A stretch of 6,494 nt of DNA from Prevotellaceae bacterium. Its GTDB lineage: Bacteria; Bacteroidota; Bacteroidia; Bacteroidales; UBA932. The notes under the pieces are model-generated. The model had not been told where the DNA came from. It saw only the letters and a list, made by a program, of their open reading frames with translations, and did no database searches. Position 1 is the stretch's first letter. Each line of letters opens with the position of its first letter. Shown piece by piece: positions 1 through 4,299 of the stretch. Location: positions 1 to 6,494 of the forward strand of contig JAITVR010000046.1 of the NCBI GenBank assembly GCA_031285695.1. The letters are read 5' to 3'. A program made the translations under genes and the position numbers.

Positions 1-1319
1 CGCACATCGCAACGCACCGCGTTAATGTTGCCCGTGTGCACGGCGTTTACCATGGTCATTTTTGTTAGGTACATGCCGCCGCCTTGCCCAAGGTTTGTGC
101 CGCTTGCAGCGTTGCTATACACCATGCAGCTATCAATGGTGGTGTGGCCTACGTTGCTGGCGTAAATGCCGCCGCCGCCACCATTTTTCACGCTTACGCC
201 ACCCGTAATAGTTTCTGTAAATTTGTTGTTGTAAATAGCGTTGCTTACTATGCTGGCACGGCTTGCATTACCGCTGTAGCACATTAGGCCGCCACCGCCC
301 ACGCGGTTTACGCTAAGCATTTTGCCGGAAGGCAGCGTAACCGTATAGTCAAATTTGTTGTCGCCAATGTTGTTTTTATACACCGTGGCGCTAAAGTTGG
401 CGTACACGCCACCGCCACCAATGTCGCTGCTCGCAAATGAGGCAGCATCGCTACTTTCTTCGGCAGTATAAGCTACTATATTTTTAGAAATAGTACTATT
501 TTTCAGCATGCTGCTGTTGAGGTGCACGCCGCCACCCTGCGCCACGCTGCCCGCCAGCGCGCCCGTTTTGGTAATGCTGTTTTGGTTAATGGTGCAGCTG
601 TTTATTTCCGTTTGCGAAAGCGCGTACACGCCGCCGCCGTAGCTGCTGCCGTTGCCGGCATTTATAATTTCATTTTGCGAAAAATGACTACTCACAACCG
701 TGTTGCCGCCGCTGCTGTACAGGCCTGCGCCCATGGCGGTGTAGGTATTTTCCTCAAATGAATTAGTAATGCCGTTGCTTTCGAAAGTGCAATTTTCTAT
801 CCTATTGTCTTTGCTGTCAAGGTACAAGCCTGCGCCCTTGCCGCTGCCTGCGCCGCTATTTAGCTGCGCCGAAATTTTATTCTCCCGAAATGAGCAGCTG
901 CGTAGCGTAACGTTGCTGCGCAAAAACGCGCCTGCGCCCCGCGCATTTTTATCCTCCAAAAAACCGTGCACTATCACAAGCCCTTCCACCAAAGTGTTGG
1001 TCGAAAAATTGCTTGCCTGAAAAATTATGCGGGTTTTGTCCTGCCCGTCAAGAATGACGCTGCTTGCTCCACGAAGATTTACGCCTTCCTTCAGCACAAT
1101 GGCCGAATCCAACAGGTACGTTCCTGCTGCCACCTGCACCACATCGCCCATGGCCGCCACATCAATGGCTGCCTGAATGGTACGCTTGGCTTGCGTTGCC
1201 GATGTGCCGCTGTTGCTATCGTTTCCGGTGGTAGCCACGTAGTAGGTGGTGGCGGCCTGCGCAGCAAAACCTGTGCACAGCAAAATGACTACAACGAGCA
1301 ACTTTCCTAAAGTTTTCAT
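1..1319 (-). CDS. Secreted right-handed parallel beta-helix protein, N-terminal part (3' end outside window)
   Basis: The minus strand is open from an ATG at 1319 to the window edge, giving 439 codons and no stop. Residues 1-22 look like a Sec signal peptide: Lys near the start, a hydrophobic LLVVVILL core, and an AQA cleavage site before Ala23. Cys15 does not sit in a good lipobox. Residues 26-50 (YYVATTGNDSNSGTS, then a TIQAAI segment) match the DUF1565-like start found on many extracellular beta-helix proteins. Glycine-rich turns of the form G-G/A-G followed within two residues by an aromatic or aliphatic residue recur near residues 128, 162, 197, 228, 262, 302, 342, 382 and 413. Each is followed by an Asn/Ser-rich stretch such as SCTINQNS, as expected for beta-helix coils 31-40 residues apart. 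The protein is probably exported, surface-attached or released; substrate and C-terminal sorting domain are not visible. It could be an adhesin or a polysaccharide-binding protein. Fold confident, function unknown. Confidence 0.88.
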   Translation of the reverse strand, partial: MKTLGKLLVVVILLCTGFAAQAATTYYVATTGNDSNSGTSATQAKRTIQAAIDVAAMGDVVQVAAGTYLLDSAIVLKEGVNLRGASSVILDGQDKTRIIFQASNFSTNTLVEGLVIVHGFLEDKNARGAGAFLRSNVTLRSCSFRENKISAQLNSGAGSGKGAGLYLDSKDNRIENCTFESNGITNSFEENTYTAMGAGLYSSGGNTVVSSHFSQNEIINAGNGSSYGGGVYALSQTEINSCTINQNSITKTGALAGSVAQGGGVHLNSSMLKNSTISKNIVAYTAEESSDAASFASSDIGGGGVYANFSATVYKNNIGDNKFDYTVTLPSGKMLSVNRVGGGGLMCYSGNASRASIVSNAIYNNKFTETITGGVSVKNGGGGGIYASNVGHTTIDSCMVYSNAASGTNLGQGGGMYLTKMTMVNAVHTGNINAVRCDV

Positions 1320-1346
1320 GGTGTCAAAATCTATAGTTATTAAACA

Positions 1347-1363
1347 CTAACTTACAAAGTTAG
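1347..1363. repeat. Short palindrome over the beta-helix promoter start site
   Basis: CTAACTT (1347-1353) and AAGTTAG (1357-1363) form a perfect 7-bp inverted repeat with a 3-bp centre. It covers the -7 box and the predicted start of transcription, where a repressor site would work. Part of the symmetry comes from the -7 box itself, so it may be chance. Confidence 0.4.
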
Positions 1364-1385
1364 CACTTAATAGAGCGAAAAGCAA
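1355..1385 (-). promoter_or_regulatory. Bacteroidota-type promoter for the beta-helix gene
   Basis: Read on the minus strand, TAACTTTG (1362-1355) is an exact TAnnTTTG -7 box. A TTG -33 element (1385-1383) lies 20 bp upstream. Transcription would start near 1348, leaving a leader of roughly 30 nt before the ATG at 1319. The spacing and both boxes agree with the phylum consensus. Confidence 0.72.
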
Positions 1386-1434
1386 GGTGAACAGAAAGTT
1401 TAACAAATATGAGATAAATTAATACTCATAAAAT

Positions 1435-1453
1435 ATTCACTTTTTTAGTGAAT
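1435..1453. promoter_or_regulatory. Operator-like palindrome upstream of higBA
   Basis: ATTCACT (1435-1441) and AGTGAAT (1447-1453) are perfect inverted arms around five T residues. The right arm overlaps where the -33 element of the higBA promoter should be. HigA-type antitoxins, with or without the toxin, commonly repress their own operon by binding such palindromes, so this is the best candidate autoregulatory site. That it binds HigA is inferred from position and symmetry. Confidence 0.55.
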
Positions 1454-1477
1454 GTGAGAATAAATGTGCTATCTTTG
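1448..1477 (+). promoter_or_regulatory. Promoter of the higBA operon
   Basis: TATCTTTG at 1470-1477 is an exact TAnnTTTG -7 box. The -33 position holds only GTG (1448-1450), 19 bp upstream, a one-base departure from TTG. Transcription should begin near 1483, so the leader before the toxin ATG at 1497 would be only about 14 nt. Confidence 0.62.
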
Positions 1478-1496
1478 CACCGAGTAAGCAGGAAGT

Positions 1497-1817
1497 ATGA
1501 AGGTTAACTTTGAAAAAGAGTATTTGCGCGAGCTATACGAAACCGGACGCACGCGCGATAAAAAGCATCGCTTTCAGCCACAAGTTTTGAAGGGCTATGC
1601 AAGGTGCGTTAAGGCTTTGGACGAAGCAGCTCGAATAGAGGAGTTGTTTCGATTTAACTCGTTGAAATATGAAAAGTTGCAGGGCAATAAAAGTGGCTTG
1701 TCTTCGCTGCGTATAAATCAGCAGTACCGCCTTGAGTTTCGCGAAATTCCGAGCCAAGCCAATGAAGTTGTTATCGAAATTTGCTCATTAGTAGATATAA
1801 CCAACCATTACAAATAA
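1497..1817 (+). CDS. higB: HigB-type toxin (RelE/ParE superfamily mRNA interferase)
   Basis: This 106-residue basic protein has the size and layout of the toxin of a type II toxin-antitoxin module. Family features include the N-terminal FEKEYLRELYETG helix region, a middle segment with SLKYEKLQGNKSGLSSLRIN, then QQYRLEFR, and the C-terminal strand ending in DITNHYK. The SLRIN-QQYR-FR signature and a terminal HY pair are typical of HigB-like members of the RelE superfamily, which cut mRNA on the ribosome and slow growth when the antitoxin is lost. Toxin-before-antitoxin order is also the HigBA arrangement. The ATG at 1497 is the only Met in the frame; AGGAAG lies just 1 nt before it, too close for a normal ribosome-binding site. 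The antitoxin gene follows after 4 nt. Family confident; activity inferred and not proven here. Confidence 0.85.
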   Translation: MKVNFEKEYLRELYETGRTRDKKHRFQPQVLKGYARCVKALDEAARIEELFRFNSLKYEKLQGNKSGLSSLRINQQYRLEFREIPSQANEVVIEICSLVDITNHYK

Positions 1818-1821
1818 GATT

Positions 1822-2133
1822 ATGAGTAGCATAGGAAATCCATTTATACCGATACACCCGGGAGGTCTTGTTAAAGATGAGCTGGAGAGCAGGGGCCTAT
1901 CTCAGCGCGCCTTTGCGCATAAATTTGGCATTTCGTACCCAATGCTGAATGAAATTTTAAACGAAAAACGCCCTATTTCAACGGATTTTGCTTTGTTTTT
2001 GGAGGCAGCGTTGGGCATTAGCGCAGGCTTACTTGTGAGAATGCAAACCAGCTACAACCTACAGGTTGCACAGGAGGATAAAAGTTTAATGGCAAAGCTC
2101 AAGAAAATCCAAAAAATTGCTGCCGTTTTCTAA
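1822..2133 (+). CDS. higA: HigA-type antitoxin, XRE-family helix-turn-helix
   Basis: The 103-residue product begins with IHPGGLVKDEL (residues 11-21), the form of the HPGE-x-L-x-x-E/D-L motif that marks HigA/VapI antitoxins. Here the usual Glu after HPG is Gly. Residues 26-50 (LSQRAFAHKFGISYPMLNEIL and the following basic stretch) are a Cro/C1-type helix-turn-helix, continued by the FALFLEAALGIS helix and a LLVRMQTSYNL segment matching the family's W-x-N-L-Q-x-x-Y region. The gene starts 4 nt after the toxin stop, so the two are co-transcribed and probably translationally linked. The protein should bind and neutralise the toxin and repress the operon at the upstream palindrome. The Lys-rich C-terminus (KLKKIQKIAAVF) is likely flexible. 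Family strong; partner specificity inferred from linkage. Confidence 0.87.
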   Translation: MSSIGNPFIPIHPGGLVKDELESRGLSQRAFAHKFGISYPMLNEILNEKRPISTDFALFLEAALGISAGLLVRMQTSYNLQVAQEDKSLMAKLKKIQKIAAVF

Positions 2134-2165
2134 CATGTTGTAGAGTTTATATAGAAGTGTAAAAC

Positions 2166-2210
2166 AAATCAGCCACCTACAAGACTTTGTAAGTGGCTGA
2201 TTTTCATTTT
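2166..2210. terminator. Bidirectional terminator between higBA and tRNA-Pro
   Basis: Arms 2166-2182 and 2187-2203 pair over 17 positions around a GACT loop. The only imperfection is C2177 against A2192, which becomes a G-U wobble in minus-strand RNA. Plus-strand RNA continues with TTTTCATTTT and minus-strand RNA with TTTGTTTT, so both convergent units could end here. It starts 33 nt after the higA stop and lies 8 nt beyond the tRNA 3' end. Confidence 0.85.
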
Positions 2211-2211
2211 G

Positions 2212-2285
2212 TCGGGGTGGCCGGATTCGAACCGACGACCTCCTGCTCCCAAAGCAGGCGCGATACCGGGCTACGCTACACCCCG
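2212..2285 (-). tRNA. tRNA-Pro (anticodon UGG)
   Basis: The 74-nt minus-strand sequence folds as a complete cloverleaf. The acceptor stem pairs CGGGGTG (5', from 2285) with CACCCCG (3', ending 2213), and the discriminator is A at 2212. The anticodon stem CCTGC/GCAGG encloses the loop TTTGGGA, giving anticodon TGG, proline. The T arm is GTCGG-TTCGAAT-CCGGC with one T-G pair. The 3' CCA is not encoded; the next bases read CAA, so CCA must be added by nucleotidyltransferase. UGG can read all or most CCN codons. A proper -7 box lies a few bases upstream and a terminator immediately downstream, so the gene is probably its own transcription unit. Confidence 0.97.
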
Positions 2286-2297
2286 AAAATGGGAGCA

Positions 2298-2305
2298 CAA
2301 AGGTA
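2298..2305 (-). promoter_or_regulatory. -7 box of the tRNA-Pro gene
   Basis: On the minus strand TACCTTTG (2305-2298) is an exact TAnnTTTG box. It places the transcription start at about 2291, a few bases before the mature 5' end at 2285. The -33 position is only T-rich, without a clear TTG. Confidence 0.65.
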
Positions 2306-2341
2306 GTACTTTTTTTGAGAATAAAAAGGGGAAAATTTTTT

Positions 2342-2358
2342 GCCCTAATTTTTAGGGC
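2342..2358 (-). terminator. Weak terminator-like hairpin at the end of the Lys/Ala-rich gene
   Basis: GCCCTAA (2342-2348) and TTAGGGC (2352-2358) form a perfect 7-bp stem with a 3-nt loop. The last base of the stop codon of the minus-strand gene lies in the stem. The RNA then continues with six A and four U, not a classical U-tract, so termination would be inefficient and some readthrough toward the tRNA is possible. Confidence 0.4.
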
Positions 2359-3278
2359 TACAAACCCACCTTTTCGTCGTCTTCCTCATCGTCATCATCA
2401 TCGTCTTCCTCGCTGCTGACAACACGGCGTTTTTTTGGCTTTTCGTCCTCGTCATCATCATCCGAGGCGGCAAGCTCATCATCGTTGTTGGAATTGCTAT
2501 CTACCACCAAATCATCGTCATCAGCGGCATGCGTATCAATTTTTACGTCCACCTTAATGAGGTAGGTGCACTCGGCGGTGTCGAGCATAACGGCGTAAAA
2601 AAAGTCGGTGTCGCTCTTGTTGATTTTCATCACGTAGTCGTTCCAGCCAAAGGGATATTTTTCCTTGAGCTGCTCGAGCAATTCCGGCGCTAAATTTTTG
2701 TAGCTGGTTACTACGCGGCGCTTGCCTGTGCCCACGGTAATGCGGGGCAGCACGCGCGTATTTTCTTGTGGCTGAGGCGCCGCAGCCGGCTGCGGTTTGC
2801 TTTCCGCTTTTTTGCCTGTGGCAACTTTGGCGGGAGCAGGCTTTGCCTCTACCTTTTTTTGCGGCGCGGGAGCCGCTACTTTTTTCTTGGGAGCTTCTAC
2901 CTTTTTAGGAGCAACTTTTTTTACAGGCGCCGCCGTTTTTTTCGTTGGCGCGGCTTTTTTTACCAATTCTACAGCTTTCTTCACGTTAACCACCACTTTC
3001 TTTTTTGCAGGCGCCACCACTTTTTTTGCCGGTGCCGCCGCTTTTTTTACCACCACTTTCTTCACAGGTTTTACTATTTTTGCCGCTTTTTTTACAGGTG
3101 CAGCCACCTTTTTTACCGCCGTTTTTTTGACGGGAGCAACCTTTTTTGCGGCCGCTTTTTTCGGCGCAGGTTTTGCCGCGCTTTTCTTTGCCGGCGCGGC
3201 TTTTACAACTTTTTTCGGCGCAGGTTTTGCCGCCTTTTTTTCGGGCTTTTTCGCAGCCGCTTTTTTCTTCACAGCCAT
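2358..3278 (-). CDS. Histone H1-like Lys/Ala/Pro-rich protein with small globular domain and acidic C-terminus
   Basis: The product is 306 residues in three parts. Residues 1-170 are almost only Lys, Ala, Pro and Val, in repeats such as KKAAPAKKV and APVKKV, closely resembling the tails of eukaryotic linker histones and bacterial H1-like proteins; such tails bind DNA or RNA without sequence specificity. Residues 175-248 are a normal-composition domain (RVLPRITVGTGKRRVVTSYK, then LAPELLEQLKEKYPFGWNDYV and FFYAVMLDTAECTYLIKVDVKID) with a likely helix and several strands. I recall similar segments in uncharacterised Bacteroidota proteins but know no function for them. Residues 252-303 are very acidic, interrupted by KPKKRR (280-285). 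I chose the ATG at 3278; a TTG two codons upstream is also possible. GGAG lies 11 nt before the ATG. A nucleoid-associated or RNA-binding role is inference from composition; the acidic tail could shield the basic tail or bind basic partners. Confidence 0.8.
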   Translation of the reverse strand: MAVKKKAAAKKPEKKAAKPAPKKVVKAAPAKKSAAKPAPKKAAAKKVAPVKKTAVKKVAAPVKKAAKIVKPVKKVVVKKAAAPAKKVVAPAKKKVVVNVKKAVELVKKAAPTKKTAAPVKKVAPKKVEAPKKKVAAPAPQKKVEAKPAPAKVATGKKAESKPQPAAAPQPQENTRVLPRITVGTGKRRVVTSYKNLAPELLEQLKEKYPFGWNDYVMKINKSDTDFFYAVMLDTAECTYLIKVDVKIDTHAADDDDLVVDSNSNNDDELAASDDDDEDEKPKKRRVVSSEEDDDDDDEEDDEKVGL

Positions 3279-3306
3279 AGTCAAAATTTCTCCGTTAATT
3301 TCACTG

Positions 3307-3339
3307 CAATGATACGCTATTTTTCCAATTCGTTACAAA
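3307..3339 (-). promoter_or_regulatory. Probable promoter of the Lys/Ala-rich gene
   Basis: On the minus strand TATCATTG (3314-3307) differs from TAnnTTTG at one base. TTTG (3339-3336) lies 21 bp upstream as the -33 element. Transcription would start near 3300, leaving a leader of about 20 nt with GGAG before the ATG at 3278. This fits better than any other site in the gap after trmD, but the -7 box is imperfect. Confidence 0.5.
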
Positions 3340-3403
3340 TTCTTTTATATTAAAAAATGCAAAACGAAAAAACTGTTACTAAATTTTCAAAAGTTTTTAT
3401 ATT

Positions 3404-3428
3404 TAACTATTTGATTTTCAAATAGTTA
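3404..3428 (-). terminator. AT-rich perfect hairpin downstream of trmD
   Basis: Arms 3404-3414 and 3418-3428 (TAACTATTTGA and its complement) form an 11-bp perfect stem with a 3-nt loop, 10 nt after the trmD stop codon. The minus-strand RNA after it is A/U-rich but lacks a run of U directly next to the stem. It is a plausible trmD terminator or RNA-stabilising 3' end, though weaker than the 2166-2203 structure. The rest of 3279-3438 is AT-rich and holds no recognisable gene. Confidence 0.5.
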
Positions 3429-3438
3429 TAACAATAAA

Positions 3439-4116
3439 TTATTTTATTAACAGGTCGGGGCGAAGGCGAGTCGTGCGCTCAAGCGATTGCTCTTCCTGCC
3501 ACTTTTCAATTTCCTTGGCGTTGCCCGAAAGCAGCACATCGGGCACCTTCCAACCGTTGAACTCGGCAGGGCGCGTGTACACCGGCGCCGACAGTAAATT
3601 ATCTTGAAATGAATCGCTTAGCGCCGAAGTTTCGTCGGAAATGGCGCCGGGAATGAGCCGTATTATGCTATCGACCACCACCGCCGCCGCTAATTCGCCG
3701 CCCGAAAGCACGTAATCGCCTACCGAAATTTCGCGCGTAATAAGGTGTTCGCGCACGCGATGGTCAACACCTTTGTAGTGTCCGCACAAAATAATAATGT
3801 TTTGCAATGTTGATAATTCGTTGGCAATCAACTGATTATGAGTTTTTCCGTCGGGCGTCATAAAAATTATCTCATCGTACTCACGCTCGGATTTTAGCTT
3901 GCTTATAAGGTGAAAAATGGGCTCAACCTTCATAACCATGCCGGCGGTTCCGCCAAAAGGGTAGTCGTCCACCGTGCGGTGCTTGTCAGTGGTGTAATTG
4001 CGAATGTTGTGCACGTGAATTTCGGCCACGCCTTTGGCCTGCGCACGCTTTATAATGGAGTGCGCAAAAGGGCTGTCGAGCAGCTCGGGGAGTACGGTAA
4101 GAATATCGATACGCAT
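3439..4116 (-). CDS. trmD: tRNA (guanine37-N1)-methyltransferase TrmD
   Basis: TrmD transfers a methyl group from S-adenosylmethionine to N1 of G37, next to the anticodon, in tRNAs with G36 (Leu, Pro, Arg sets), preventing +1 frameshifting. It is an essential cytosolic SPOUT-fold homodimer. The 225-residue length is normal for the family. Visible motifs: the N-terminal [11 protein letters not shown] start, [18 protein letters not shown] (50-67), the knot region [12 protein letters not shown] (110-121) and [18 protein letters not shown] (129-146), whose GDY aspartate is the proposed catalytic base, then YTRP (180-183) and VLLSGN (194-199). The His in GHYKG replaces the Arg of proteobacterial GRYEG, as I recall for Bacteroidota enzymes. 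I chose the ATG at 4116 because MRIDILT is the family N-terminus; an in-frame TTG five codons upstream is unlikely. The gene stands alone, without rpsP, rimM or rplS beside it. Confidence 0.97.
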   Translation of the reverse strand: MRIDILTVLPELLDSPFAHSIIKRAQAKGVAEIHVHNIRNYTTDKHRTVDDYPFGGTAGMVMKVEPIFHLISKLKSEREYDEIIFMTPDGKTHNQLIANELSTLQNIIILCGHYKGVDHRVREHLITREISVGDYVLSGGELAAAVVVDSIIRLIPGAISDETSALSDSFQDNLLSAPVYTRPAEFNGWKVPDVLLSGNAKEIEKWQEEQSLERTTRLRPDLLIK

Positions 4117-4130
4117 AAATGCAGGTAACA

Positions 4131-4167
4131 AGTGACGGGTGACAGGTCATGTTTGTTACCCGTCACT
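4131..4167. repeat. Strong inverted repeat in the trmD leader
   Basis: AGTGACGGGTGACA (4131-4144) pairs with 4154-4167: 13 Watson-Crick positions plus one G-T, around a 9-nt loop. The left arm and what follows also read as degenerate tandem units (GTGACGG, GTGACAG, GTCATG). In trmD mRNA the structure ends 14 nt before the ATG at 4116. On the plus strand it is followed by a T-rich run (4175-4181), but no plus-strand gene lies upstream for it to terminate. It may be a dispersed palindromic intergenic repeat or a leader control element. Confidence 0.65.
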
Positions 4168-4184
4168 GGTCGCTATTTTTTCGG

Positions 4185-4215
4185 CAAACGTACTTCAAGT
4201 TTCGAACATACGCAA
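4185..4215 (-). promoter_or_regulatory. trmD promoter
   Basis: On the minus strand TACGTTTG (4192-4185) is an exact -7 box and TTG (4215-4213) is a -33 element with 20 bp between them. The start would be near 4178, giving a leader of about 60 nt that contains the whole inverted repeat at 4131-4167. Confidence 0.72.
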
Positions 4216-4255
4216 GCTTTTTAAAAATTTTCTGTGTAATGCAAACAAAAAACGC

Positions 4256-4263
4256 TATATTTG
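4256..4263 (+). promoter_or_regulatory. -7 box for the DUF349 gene
   Basis: TATATTTG matches TAnnTTTG exactly. The start would fall near 4270, leaving about 30 nt of leader before the ATG at 4300. The -33 region (around 4231-4236) has TG but no full TTG. This promoter is divergent from the trmD promoter and separated from its -33 element by about 40 bp. Confidence 0.62.
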
Positions 4264-4299
4264 CAACCCTATTTAACTGGGTAAAAGTCTATTTTTGCT

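Noticed and set aside
84..1310. Several plus-strand open frames of 67-114 codons within the left 1.3 kb
   Set aside because: The minus strand carries one continuous signal-peptide-bearing beta-helix gene through the same interval; the plus frames are Ala/His-rich antisense shadows.
1497..2133. A wider defence island around higBA
   Set aside because: Neighbours are a surface protein, a tRNA and housekeeping genes; no nuclease, methylase, helicase or phage gene is present.
2212..2285. tRNA-Pro as an integration site with higBA as cargo of a mobile element
   Set aside because: I found no second copy of the tRNA 3' end, no integrase and no flanking direct repeats in the window; higBA alone is not enough evidence.
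3279..3284. TTG as start of the Lys/Ala-rich protein
   Set aside because: An ATG two codons downstream begins the more usual MAVKKK sequence; the choice changes only two residues and GGAG could serve either.
2766..3353. Long plus-strand open frames opposite the Lys/Ala-rich gene, coding Phe/Arg-rich or Phe/Ala/Thr-rich products
   Set aside because: They are the complement of Lys and Ala codon repeats; the compositions are mere reflections of that bias, and no promoter or family motif supports them.
4117..4131. TTG start adding five residues to TrmD
   Set aside because: The family N-terminus MRIDILT begins at the ATG at 4116, and the extension would run into the inverted repeat.
4290..4297. 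TATTTTTG, an exact -7 box match next to the DUF349 start codon
   Set aside because: Transcription from it would begin inside the coding region after the ATG at 4300, so the box at 4256-4263 is the better promoter.
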